The notes below the pieces were generated by a model. The model was given only the letters and a program-made list of their open reading frames with translations, was not told where the DNA came from and made no database searches. A DNA stretch of 64,000 nt, taken from GSA-30 sp036568765. GTDB taxonomy: Bacteria; Pseudomonadota; Gammaproteobacteria; Xanthomonadales; Rhodanobacteraceae. The DNA lies in contig NZ_DATCRY010000019.1 of assembly GCF_036568765.1 (NCBI RefSeq), positions 1-64,000 of the forward strand, given 5' to 3'. Each line of letters begins with the position of its first letter. Position 1 is the first letter of the stretch. A program made the translations under genes and the position numbers. Of the stretch, positions 50,814 to 59,065 are shown one piece after another.

Positions 50814-50983
50814 GGCGGGAGCGATAAGTCTTGGCGGCCACGGTCGGGCTGTCAGGGCGAGGGAAAGGTCAGCCGAATGGCTTACGATGCGGTCGAGCCC
50901 GATACGGGTATGATCGCGGGGACCGGCGATCGCTTCGATCGCGGTCGGTAGCGTTCGCCAACCCTTTCCAAGGAGAACGACCG

Positions 50984-51448
50984 ATGGCATTTCTGGTAGC
51001 CGCGTTACTTATCGGCATCGTCGCCGGGCTGCGTGCCATGGCAGCACCCGCCATTGTCAGTTGGGCCGTGCGTCTGGGCTGGTTTTCGCCCGGAACGAGT
51101 TGGACCGCGTTTATGGGCTGGCATTACACGCCGTGGATTTTCTCGGGGTTAGCAGTGGCTGAGCTTGTCACCGACAAGCTTCCTTCCACTGCCAGCCGCA
51201 AAGTACCCGTGCAATTCGGTACACGATTACTTTCCGGGGCGCTATGCGGAGCGACGGTGGGTGCTGCCGGCGATGTCATGATCGGGGGCTTGGTGGCTGG
51301 CGCGGTCGGCGCGGTCGTCGGCACCTACGGCGGAGCATGGGCGCGGGGACGTCTGGCGGCGATATTCCACAAGGATTTCCCGGCGGCGTTTATGGAGGAC
51401 ATCCTGGCAATTGGCGGCGGCCTGGCGATCGTTGCGTGGCCGGTATGA
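50984..51448 (+). CDS. DUF4126 membrane protein
   Basis: 154 residues from ATG 50984 (AAGGAGAA upstream). Three to four hydrophobic segments with the family pattern: LVAALLIGIVAGLRAMAAPAIVSWAVRLGW, WIFSGLAVAELVTDKLPSTASRK, GTRLLSGALCGATVGAAGDVMIGGLVAGAVGAVVGTYGGAW and MEDILAIGGGLAIVAWPV. Function unknown to me. Its TGA overlaps the ATG of the flavoprotein gene (ATGA at 51445-51448), so the two are translated together. Confidence 0.8.
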   Translation: MAFLVAALLIGIVAGLRAMAAPAIVSWAVRLGWFSPGTSWTAFMGWHYTPWIFSGLAVAELVTDKLPSTASRKVPVQFGTRLLSGALCGATVGAAGDVMIGGLVAGAVGAVVGTYGGAWARGRLAAIFHKDFPAAFMEDILAIGGGLAIVAWPV

Positions 51449-52827
51449 GTCGCCGTTTCGATGCCATCGTTATCGGCGCCGGCCAGGCGGGGCCTTCTCT
51501 GGCCGGACGCCTCACTGCTTCTGGAATGAAGGTCGCCCTGGTCGAGCGGCACTGGGTCGGGGGTACCTGTGTCAATACCGGGTGCATGCCGACCAAGGCC
51601 CTGGTCGCTTGCGCACGTGCCGCGCATGTCGCGCGACATAGCGCCGACTACGGCGTGTTGATCGACGGTGAGATCGGCATCGATTTCCAACGTGTGATGT
51701 CGCGTGCACATACGGTCACGGACAACGCGCGCGGCAACATTGAGCGGTGGTTGGGCGGCATGGAAGGGTTGACTGTGGTGCGCGGTCATGCGCGCTTCGA
51801 GAGCGCGGACACCTTGCGCGTCGGCGAGGAGCAATTGAGCGCGCCGCGGATCTTTCTCAATGTCGGTGGCCGCGCCGCGGTGCCGGACATGCCGGGCATA
51901 CATGAGATCGATTACCTGACCAACACCTCGATTCTTCAACTCGACCGACTTCCCAAGCATCTGGCCGTCGTCGGGGGCAGCTATATCGGGCTGGAGTTCG
52001 CGCAGATGTTTCGGCGCTTCGGTGCCGAAGTGACAGTGATTGAGCGTGAGTCGCGCCTGATTTCGCGTGAAGACGAGGATATATCCCTCGCTATCGGCGA
52101 GATCCTGCAAGGAGAGGGAATACAGCTACGCACCAGCGCCAATTGCATCGCTTTTGCCACGCATCCGGATGGCGTGGCAGTGCGAGTCGATTGCACGCAG
52201 GGCGCTCCCGAAGTGGTTGCCGATCGCGTGCTGCTGGCGATGGGGAGGCGGCCGAATACCGACGACCTCGGCCTGGATCGCGCCGGCGTCAAGACGGATG
52301 CCCGGGGTTATATCGAAGTGGACGACAGCCTGCGCACCAATGTCTCCGGCATCTGGGCCATGGGCGATTGCAACGGGCGCGGTGCCTTTACTCATACGGC
52401 TTACAACGACTTCGAGATCATTGCTGCCAATGTACTTGATGGAGCACAGCGTCGATTGTCGCAACGTATCCTTGGTTATGCGCTGTATGTCGATCCGCCT
52501 TTGGGCCGCGTCGGCATGACTGAAAAGCAGGCTCGTGACAGCGGTCGCCCTCTACTGGTGTCCAAACGGCCGATGACGCGCGTTGGGCGCGCTGTGGAAC
52601 GTGGTGAAACCGCTGGCTTCATGAAGCTCATTGCCGATGCCGAGAGCAAGCATATTCTCGGAGCGGCCATCCTCGGCGTCGAAGGAGATGAGGCCATCCA
52701 CGGCGTGCTCAATTTGATGAATGCCGATCAGCCCATCGATACCTTGCGTTGGGCTGTGCCGATTCATCCAACCGTCTCGGAGTTATGGCCCACGGTGGGC
52801 AACGACTTGAAGCCAACGGGCGCGTAG
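51445..52827 (+). CDS. Pyridine nucleotide-disulfide oxidoreductase, mercuric reductase-like
   Basis: 460 residues from ATG 51445. FAD-binding GxGxxG region (IVIGAGQAGPSLAGRLTASGMKVALVER), redox Cys42/Cys47 in GGTCVNTGCMPTKALV, NAD(P)-binding VVGGSYIGLEFAQMFRRFGAEVTVIERESR, second FAD motif GIWAMGDCNGRGAFTHTAYND, and the dimerisation domain ending AVPIHPTVSELWP, where the His-Glu pair supports the disulfide centre. It lacks the N-terminal metal-binding (HMA) domain and C-terminal Cys pair of MerA, so mercuric ion is unlikely as substrate. No mer genes nearby. Probably a flavin disulfide or quinone reductase. Confidence 0.88.
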   Translation: MSRRFDAIVIGAGQAGPSLAGRLTASGMKVALVERHWVGGTCVNTGCMPTKALVACARAAHVARHSADYGVLIDGEIGIDFQRVMSRAHTVTDNARGNIERWLGGMEGLTVVRGHARFESADTLRVGEEQLSAPRIFLNVGGRAAVPDMPGIHEIDYLTNTSILQLDRLPKHLAVVGGSYIGLEFAQMFRRFGAEVTVIERESRLISREDEDISLAIGEILQGEGIQLRTSANCIAFATHPDGVAVRVDCTQGAPEVVADRVLLAMGRRPNTDDLGLDRAGVKTDARGYIEVDDSLRTNVSGIWAMGDCNGRGAFTHTAYNDFEIIAANVLDGAQRRLSQRILGYALYVDPPLGRVGMTEKQARDSGRPLLVSKRPMTRVGRAVERGETAGFMKLIADAESKHILGAAILGVEGDEAIHGVLNLMNADQPIDTLRWAVPIHPTVSELWPTVGNDLKPTGA

Positions 52828-52957
52828 GTCGTCGCCTGCCTACCCAGCGCCAGAGCTGACCATTTTCCTGCAGTCGGCTTGGATACCGGCTTTGCCGGGC
52901 AGACCAGTCTTCAAGAAAAAAACGGGGTAGAATAAAAAAGTTATCAAGGAGTTGAGT

Positions 52958-53119
52958 ATGAGCAACACCGAGAACAACAAATCTGCCCCGACCGAAATCG
53001 TTCCCGCCGTCCCTGCACATAACCAGCACCATGTGCTGGACACCATCGAGACGGCCGAACTCGACGAAGTACTGCACGACGCCGCCTTGCGCGATTCGGT
53101 ACTGCGCGTACCGCGTTGA
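52958..53119 (+). CDS. Small ORF of 53 residues, in frame with the downstream transporter
   Basis: ATG 52958 has an AAGGAG site 6 nt upstream. The 53 residues are acidic and helical in the second half (DTIETAELDEVLHDAALRDSVLRVPR) with no membrane or signal segment. Its TGA (53117-53119) is in the same frame as the transporter that follows: the frame stays open from 53120 into that protein. It may be a short coupled leader gene or an N-terminal part separated by a stop codon. Unrecognised; composition looks coding. Confidence 0.5.
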   Translation: MSNTENNKSAPTEIVPAVPAHNQHHVLDTIETAELDEVLHDAALRDSVLRVPR

Positions 53120-53209
53120 GGACGAACCATCTTTCCCGTCGATTCGCGGCGCGCGGCGCCGCCAGCCGGTCGTGCGACTGTTGCCGTTGGCCTGGCGCTT
53201 TGCGCCGCA

Positions 53210-54148
53210 TTGTTCTTCACCATGACCTATGTGTTCAACCGCAGCCTGGTAAGTGGCGGCGGTCATTGGGCCTGGGCGGGCATCTTGCGTTACCTGATCA
53301 CGTTGCCCTTGCTGGCGGTCGTACTGCCCTGGCGCGGTGGCCTGGGCGAACTGCCGCGCGAGCTGAAGCATCATCCGCGTAGCTGGCTGCTCTGGAGTTC
53401 GGTCGGTTTCGTGCTGTTCGGTGTGCCATTGACCTGGGCCGCGCAAAGCGGTCCCTCATGGCTGATTGCCGGCAGTTTCCAGACCACTGTGCTTGCCGGT
53501 CCGCTATTGGCGCCGCTGATCTATAGCGACGAGCGGCGCTATCTCGCTTGGCCAAGCTTGGCCATTGGCGCACTGATCGTTGTCGGGGTATTTGCCTTGC
53601 AATGGGCGCATGCCGGCGGTGTCCTGCGTGCCAGCGACTGGCTGGCAGTCGGAGCGGTGGTGCTCTCGGCGTTCGCTTATCCCCTGGGCAATCGCATGCT
53701 GCTCCTGCACCTGGAGCGTACGGGTACGCACCTCAACGCTGTGCAGCGGGTTTTCGGCATGACGCTGTGTAGTTGGCCGTTGTGGTTGCTGTTTGCGGTC
53801 ATCGCGTGGTGCACGTTAGGGCCGCCCAGTTGGCGTGAGGTATGGCTGGCGGGCGGCGTAGCCCTGTTCTCGGGCACGATTGCCACGGTGCTGTTCTTTG
53901 CCGCCACCGATATGGTGCGCAACCAGCCTACGGCGCTGGCCGGGGTCGAGGCGATGCAGGCGGCCGAGCTGCTGTTCGCCACAATAATCGGCGCGACCTT
54001 TTTGGGCGAGGCGTGGCCGCATGGCCTGGCGCTCGTCGGTGCGGCGGCGATCGTCGTAGGCATTGCGTTGTTCGGCTGGATCAGCGGTCGCGAGGCGGCG
54101 GGACACGAGCGTGAAGTAAGCGAGCTGCGCAGCGATCGCGGTGCTTGA
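53210..54148 (+). CDS. DMT-superfamily (EmrE-type) multidrug/metabolite transporter; start unclear
   Basis: 312 residues from TTG 53210, with ten hydrophobic segments and an internal duplication typical of DMT permeases. The start falls inside the first membrane helix: the in-frame stretch before it (GRATVAVGLALCAA, 53168-53209) has the appearance of the missing N-terminal half of that helix. Between the upstream TGA (53117) and TTG 53210 the only in-frame start-like codons are CTG 53192 and a rare ATC 53129. So the true start may be non-standard, or a stop or frameshift has crept in. Sequence GGGHWAWAGILRYLITLPLLAVVLPWRGG and NRMLLLHLERTG fit the multidrug resistance efflux (PF13536) group. 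Confidence 0.72.
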   Translation: MFFTMTYVFNRSLVSGGGHWAWAGILRYLITLPLLAVVLPWRGGLGELPRELKHHPRSWLLWSSVGFVLFGVPLTWAAQSGPSWLIAGSFQTTVLAGPLLAPLIYSDERRYLAWPSLAIGALIVVGVFALQWAHAGGVLRASDWLAVGAVVLSAFAYPLGNRMLLLHLERTGTHLNAVQRVFGMTLCSWPLWLLFAVIAWCTLGPPSWREVWLAGGVALFSGTIATVLFFAATDMVRNQPTALAGVEAMQAAELLFATIIGATFLGEAWPHGLALVGAAAIVVGIALFGWISGREAAGHEREVSELRSDRGA

Positions 54149-54309
54149 ATCGAGGTAAGTAAGCGGCGGATGAGCTTCCTCAAGCTTCCCGGCATATCGA
54201 TATCGCACAATGTTTTAAACTGGCGATTGCCGCCTACCTTGCCGGAATCTATGGGTTTTGTGCCATGATGCGGCGGCTGAACCTTGGGGTATGGGGTGTC
54301 GTTCGGGGC

Positions 54310-54894
54310 ATGACTAGCAAGCGTGATAGCGCATCCAATCTTCGGTTGCCGCAGTTGGCGACAGCCGAGCCGCGCGCAGACATTCGCGGCTTTGACGGCT
54401 TCCTGCGGGATCAATACCATAACTTGGTGACCTTCCTACGCCGCCGGACCGCTAACGAGCAAGATGCCGAGGACGCGGCGCAGGAAAGCATGACCAAGCT
54501 GCTGCGTTACCGGGAGTCCGAACCCGCCTCGGCGTGGAAGCAACTCCTGTATCGGATCGCGGTCAACGTGGCTCATGACCAGTTCCGCGTCTCGCTTACG
54601 CATTACAGCAAAGATCATGTCACGCTCGACGGTCAGGATATCGTCGATACCGAGCTTTCTCCGGAGGAGCGCGTCGCTTACGAACAGCAGGTGGCGCGGC
54701 TGAGCCAGGCCATCCTGGAATTGCCGCCCAAATGCCAGCGGGTTTATCTGCTCAAGCGTGTACATGGCTTGAGCCGCGCGCAAATCGCCGAACGTTGCGG
54801 TATTTCGGTCAAAATGGTCGAAAAGCATCTCGCTACCGCACTGGTTCTGCTGAAGCGGAAGGTAGGCGATTCCCCAGCGCGCACGTTTGAGTGA
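54310..54894 (+). CDS. FecI-family ECF sigma factor
   Basis: 194 residues from ATG 54310 (ATG 54265 is an upstream in-frame start). Region 2 FDGFLRDQYHNLVTFLRRRTANEQDAEDAAQESMTKLLRY and region 4 LSQAILELPPKCQRVYLLKRVHGLSRAQIAERCGISVKMVEKHLATALVLLKRK are clear; KMVEKHL is the FecI-type ending. The overlapping downstream FecR gene (GTGA) and a receptor with an STN domain at 59066 make cell-surface signalling likely. It would direct RNA polymerase to promoters of the receptor and perhaps the protease. Confidence 0.92.
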   Translation: MTSKRDSASNLRLPQLATAEPRADIRGFDGFLRDQYHNLVTFLRRRTANEQDAEDAAQESMTKLLRYRESEPASAWKQLLYRIAVNVAHDQFRVSLTHYSKDHVTLDGQDIVDTELSPEERVAYEQQVARLSQAILELPPKCQRVYLLKRVHGLSRAQIAERCGISVKMVEKHLATALVLLKRKVGDSPARTFE

Positions 54895-55907
54895 ACATGG
54901 CAGAGCGAATTTTCGACCAGCATCCCGGCTCAGGCGCGCAGGACGACGCCGAGCGCTGGTTCGTGCGTCTGCTGGAACCGGACTGCCCTCGCGTGGTGCG
55001 TGAGGATTTCGAGCGCTGGCGGGCCGCCGATCCGGCCCATGCCGCCGCCTACCGCGAGGTCGAATACCTATGGACGCAAAGCGGCGAAGCGGTCAAGGAC
55101 GCCGCGGTCGCCGAAGCCGCGCGCCGTGCCTTGCAGCGCACACCGGCCGAGCCTTGGTTCTTGCGCCGCCGCTGGTTGTTCCCGGCCGCGGCACTCGGCC
55201 TGGCGGCGGTGCTGGCGGTGGTGGCGTTGCCACGCTTTTCCACACCGTCGTCGCCTGTGGGCACGCACTATGCTGCGCTGGCAGGCCAGCAACGTACCGT
55301 GCAGCTAAGCGATGGCTCCAGCATTCTGCTCAATACCGATACCGAAATCGTCGAGCGCTACGACACTCATACGCGCCGTATCGACCTGCTGCATGGCCAG
55401 GCTCAGTTCCAGGTGCAGGGTAATAAAGCCTGGCCGTTCGTGGTGCATGCCGGAGAGGGGACGGTGACCGCTGTGGGCACCCAGTTCCAGGTGCGAGTCG
55501 ACGGCGAAACCACAGGCGTGATTCTGCTCAAGGGCAAGGTGGATGTGGCGACTCAAGTGCCCGATACCGCGCCGCAGACCGTGTCGCTCATCGCCGGGCA
55601 GCAGGTGGCCTATGATCGCACCGGGCGCATCGCCGCGGTACAGCCTGCGGATAACGAATTGGCAAAGGGGTGGACCGAAGGCAAGTTGTATGCGCACGAT
55701 TGGCGCTTGCCGGATCTATTGGCGGAAATGAATCGCTATAGCGCCACGCAAGTGAGTATTGGCGATCCCTCCTTGCGCAGCGTGCGCATCAGCGGTGCCT
55801 TTCGCACGGGCGATCAAGAGAATCTGATTCTGGCTTTGCAGGCCGGTTGGCAGATTCGTGCCGAACGTCAAAAAGACGGTCGTATAGTGCTGCGTAGCAG
55901 CAGGTAA
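54891..55907 (+). CDS. FecR-family anti-sigma/transmembrane regulator
   Basis: 338 residues from GTG 54891 (overlap with the FecI stop; ATG 54897 is an alternative). Cytoplasmic DUF4880-like part (AERWFVRLLEPDCPRVVREDFERWRAADPAHAAAYREVEYLW), one membrane helix (RRWLFPAAALGLAAVLAVVALP, about residues 91-112), then the periplasmic FecR domain (VQLSDGSSILLNTDTEIVERYDTHTRRIDLLHGQAQFQVQ, VTAVGTQFQVRVDGETTGVILLKGKVDV) and the C-terminal part that contacts the receptor's STN domain (DWRLPDLLAEMNRYSATQVSIGDPSL). It carries the signal from the receptor to the sigma factor. Confidence 0.93.
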   Translation: MNMAERIFDQHPGSGAQDDAERWFVRLLEPDCPRVVREDFERWRAADPAHAAAYREVEYLWTQSGEAVKDAAVAEAARRALQRTPAEPWFLRRRWLFPAAALGLAAVLAVVALPRFSTPSSPVGTHYAALAGQQRTVQLSDGSSILLNTDTEIVERYDTHTRRIDLLHGQAQFQVQGNKAWPFVVHAGEGTVTAVGTQFQVRVDGETTGVILLKGKVDVATQVPDTAPQTVSLIAGQQVAYDRTGRIAAVQPADNELAKGWTEGKLYAHDWRLPDLLAEMNRYSATQVSIGDPSLRSVRISGAFRTGDQENLILALQAGWQIRAERQKDGRIVLRSSR

Positions 55908-55935
55908 AACCTGCATTGCTTCGCAATTTTCGCGT

Positions 55936-55966
55936 AAGGCGGCCGATGTGCCGCCTTTTTTGTTTT
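55936..55966 (+). terminator. Rho-independent terminator after fecR
   Basis: AAGGCGGC-CGATGT-GCCGCCTT followed by TTTTTGTTTT, a textbook stem and T-run 29 bp after the FecR stop. It separates the regulatory pair from the protease gene, so the latter has its own promoter. Confidence 0.9.
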
Positions 55967-56201
55967 CACGGGTAGGTGTTTCCCTCGCGAAACCGTCTTA
56001 CCCATGGCGACAGCTGATTGTGCTTGCGGCCAGGGAGGGCAGGGGACGCAGGCATGAAGCGATGAATGGGTGAGGGCGTCGCAGATCTTTTGCGAGTGGA
56101 GGGGTCGCACTGGCTGCGACAAAAAACGACCGACGCATGTGGCCCTTCGAGGGTTGCAATGGTCTTGTTCGTCTCAAAAAAATCCAAACAGGAGTTCACT
56201 G

Positions 56202-58802
56202 ATGTCGAGCAGTCTTCGTAAGTCGGGGTATCGCAAGGCGTTACTGCCGGCGGCGCTGTCGCTGGCCATGTTCGCCGCTTCGGCGCACGCCGCCGATTCG
56301 TGGGTGCAGACCCATACCCATGCGGGTTTGCAAAAGAACAGCAACACGAATGTTTCCACGCTGGTCATGACCGGGCATCCGACGATCGATGCCACGCAGA
56401 TCATGCCCCTCGAGGCAAGCCGCCAGCTGCATGTAAGCGTCAGCTTGAACCAGCGCAATGTCGAGGACCTGCAGAATTTCCTGCAGGACGTGAACATGCC
56501 CGGCAGCGCGAACTATCACAAGTTCCTGACCCCTGAGCAGTTCAAGGCGAAGTATGCCCCGACGGACGCGCAGGTGCAGGCGGTGGTCGCGCATTTGCAG
56601 AAGTACGGCTTTACGAATATCGAAGTCTCGCCGAACAACCTGTTCGTTTCGGCCGATGGCACGGCGATGAGCGCGAGCGCCGCGTTCAACACCACGCTGA
56701 AGACGTTCCAGTTCAAGGGCGAGCAGCATTTTGCCAATGACGCCGAGGCGATGGTGCCTGCTTCGCTGGGCGGCGTCGTCAATGCGGTGTTGGGCCTGCA
56801 GGATTACAACCGCCCGCACGTCATGTCGCATCGCCTGAACCCGGATGAGGTCAAGACCTTTGCCGCGGCCGGACAGGTCGGCCATCAGCCGACCGATTTC
56901 GCGTCGATCTACAATGCAGGCAGTACGCCGACCGCGTCGAATACCGTGGTCGGCATTATTACCTGGGGTGACATGACCCAGACCATTGCCGATCTGAAAA
57001 CGTTCACCACCGCGCATGGCCTGCCCACCGTCAATACGCTGACGGTCAAAGGCAGCACCGGCACGCTCGCCAACGATGGCGACGATGGTGAATGGGCTCT
57101 GGACAGCCAGGACATCATCGGTGTTTCCGGTGGCGTCAAGCAGCTGATTTTCTACGCTGCCATCAACGGCAACAGCAGCGACAGCGGCCTGACGGACGCC
57201 AATATCACCGCCGCCTACAACAAGGCGGTGACCGACAATGTCGCCAAGGTGATCAACGTTTCGCTCGGCGAAGATGAAACGGCAGCACACAATTCGGGTA
57301 TCCAGTCCTCCGACGACCAGGTCTTTGCCCAGGCCGTCGCCCAGGGGCAGACCTTCTCGATCGCCTCGGGCGACGCAGGCGTCTACCAGTGGTCGACCGA
57401 TGCTTCGACGGGCTCGCCTGGCTATATCGCCAATTCCAGCGGCACGGTGAAGATCGATCTGACTCATTACAGCGTCAGCGAGCCGGCTTCGTCGCCCAAC
57501 GTGATCTCGGTGGGTGGCACCACGCTCTCGACGACCGGTACCACCACATGGTCGGGCGAGACGGTGTGGAACGAGGGCTTGGCGCATATCACATCGAGCT
57601 CGAGCTCGAACGAGCGTCTATGGGCGACGGGCGGTGGTCTTAGCTTGTTCGAAACCGCTCCGGCCTGGCAGACCGCAGCGCTGGGCTCGTCGGTGACTAA
57701 GCGTTCGGTGCCGGATCTTGCGTTCGACGCCGCTTCGTCGACCGGCGCGATCATCGTTGCCAACGGCCAGTCGGGCCAGCAGTACGGCGGTACCAGCCTT
57801 GCCTCGCCGATCTTCGTCGGTATCTGGGCGCGCATCCAGTCGGCCAACAACAACTCGCTGGGCTTTCCGGCGCAGGACATGTACACCAACTTCGTCAGCG
57901 ATACCACGCCGCTGCATGACGTGACCTCCGGCAACAACGGCTACCAGAGCCACGGCTACAACGCTGCCGCCGGCTACGACAACACCACCGGCTGGGGCAG
58001 CCTGGATATTGCCAAGTTCAATAGCTATGTCACCCAGTACTTCGGCGGTGGCGGCACCAACCCGCCGCCCGGTTCGCCGGTGGCCAACTTCACCGATACG
58101 GTCAGCGGCCTGACTGTGAACTTCACCAATACCTCGACCGATACCGGCGGCACGATCACCTCGTACGCCTGGACCTTTGGCGATGGCGGTACTTCGACCT
58201 CGGCCAGCCCGAGCCACACCTACACGGCGGCCGGCACGTATTCGGTCAGCCTGAAGGTGACCGATAGCACCGGCGCGACCAATACCAAGAATGGTTCGGT
58301 CACGGTGAGCAGCAGCGGTGGCGGCTCGACACAGTTGCTGACCAACGGCGGCTTCGAAAGCTCGGCCTCGCCCTGGACGGTGAGCTCGGGTGCTTACTGC
58401 ACGAATAGCACCTGCTCGGGCGAAACCGCGCACGGTGGCACCGGGTTCCTGTGGCTCGACGGCTATGGCCAGACCCATACCGATACGGCCACGCAGTCGG
58501 TAACCATCCCCAGCGGCAAGACCTCGGCTACGCTGACCTACTACCTGCATATCGATACGGCCGAGACCACGACCAGCACGGCCTACGACAAGTTCACCGT
58601 GCAGGTGACCAACAGCGCAGGCACGGTCCTGGCCACCGTCGGTTCGTTCTCGAACCTCAACAAGAACTCGGGTTATGCGGTCCATACCGCCGATCTGAGC
58701 GCGTACATCGGTCAGACCGTGAAGATCAAATTCACGGGCACCGAGGACTCCTCGCTGCAGACCTCGTTCGTGCTGGACGACGTGTCCCTGACGGTCCAGT
58801 AA
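56202..58802 (+). CDS. Secreted S53 serine-carboxyl protease with PKD and C-terminal beta domain
   Basis: 866 residues from ATG 56202 (CAGGAG 7 nt upstream; an earlier in-frame ATG at 56070 lacks a site). Signal peptide ALLPAALSLAMFAASAHA. Pro-domain at about 40-190 (LHVSVSLNQRNVEDLQNFLQDVNMPGSANYHKFLTPEQFKAKYAPTD). Catalytic domain about 230-620: Glu297 and Asp301 in DGEWALDSQD, oxyanion-hole Asp in SIASGDAGVYQW, nucleophile Ser532 in YGGTSLASP, and the calcium-site region HDVTSGNNGY near the end. PKD domain at about 627-705, then a jelly-roll-like domain (LLTNGGFESSASPW, DTATQSVTIPSGKTSATLTYYLHIDT) that may bind glycan or surface. Kumamolisin/xanthomonalisin type, an acid-acting endoprotease. 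Confidence 0.93.
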   Translation: MSSSLRKSGYRKALLPAALSLAMFAASAHAADSWVQTHTHAGLQKNSNTNVSTLVMTGHPTIDATQIMPLEASRQLHVSVSLNQRNVEDLQNFLQDVNMPGSANYHKFLTPEQFKAKYAPTDAQVQAVVAHLQKYGFTNIEVSPNNLFVSADGTAMSASAAFNTTLKTFQFKGEQHFANDAEAMVPASLGGVVNAVLGLQDYNRPHVMSHRLNPDEVKTFAAAGQVGHQPTDFASIYNAGSTPTASNTVVGIITWGDMTQTIADLKTFTTAHGLPTVNTLTVKGSTGTLANDGDDGEWALDSQDIIGVSGGVKQLIFYAAINGNSSDSGLTDANITAAYNKAVTDNVAKVINVSLGEDETAAHNSGIQSSDDQVFAQAVAQGQTFSIASGDAGVYQWSTDASTGSPGYIANSSGTVKIDLTHYSVSEPASSPNVISVGGTTLSTTGTTTWSGETVWNEGLAHITSSSSSNERLWATGGGLSLFETAPAWQTAALGSSVTKRSVPDLAFDAASSTGAIIVANGQSGQQYGGTSLASPIFVGIWARIQSANNNSLGFPAQDMYTNFVSDTTPLHDVTSGNNGYQSHGYNAAAGYDNTTGWGSLDIAKFNSYVTQYFGGGGTNPPPGSPVANFTDTVSGLTVNFTNTSTDTGGTITSYAWTFGDGGTSTSASPSHTYTAAGTYSVSLKVTDSTGATNTKNGSVTVSSSGGGSTQLLTNGGFESSASPWTVSSGAYCTNSTCSGETAHGGTGFLWLDGYGQTHTDTATQSVTIPSGKTSATLTYYLHIDTAETTTSTAYDKFTVQVTNSAGTVLATVGSFSNLNKNSGYAVHTADLSAYIGQTVKIKFTGTEDSSLQTSFVLDDVSLTVQ

Positions 58803-58855
58803 CGCAGGCCGCGGCCTGCCGGCGGCGCACGGGGAGGTGCGCCGCCAGGGAAGGG

Positions 58856-58887
58856 AGAAGCCCGGTCGCGTGCGACCGGGCTTCTTT
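58856..58887 (+). terminator. Rho-independent terminator after the S53 protease
   Basis: AGAAGCCCGGTCGC pairs with GCGACCGGGCTTCT, followed by TTCTG, 54 bp after the protease stop. A second GC-rich hairpin (GGCGGCGCAC...GTGCGCCGCC) precedes it at about 58821-58846. Confidence 0.8.
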
Positions 58888-59065
58888 CTGTCGGGAAGCC
58901 TCCGAGGCGTGCCGGGGCCGCTGTTTTTGGCCGCGCCGCCATGCTCTACTTGGGGCGCTTTTTCCGACTCGAGCATGGCAGGCTGGTGAACGCCCTGGCT
59001 ATCCACCACAACCTTGCATTCGCTGCCCCGACAGGCGCCCTGCGCGTCCGCCGCGCCAAGGTGCT

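Noticed and set aside
51445..52827. Mercuric reductase MerA with a mer operon
   Set aside because: The HMA domain and C-terminal Cys pair are missing and no merR, merT or merP lies nearby, so a generic disulfide oxidoreductase is safer.
58451..59065. N-terminal extension of the TonB-dependent receptor to 58451
   Set aside because: This part overlaps the protease gene and its terminator, has a poor protein-like composition, and precedes a good signal peptide at ATG 59066.
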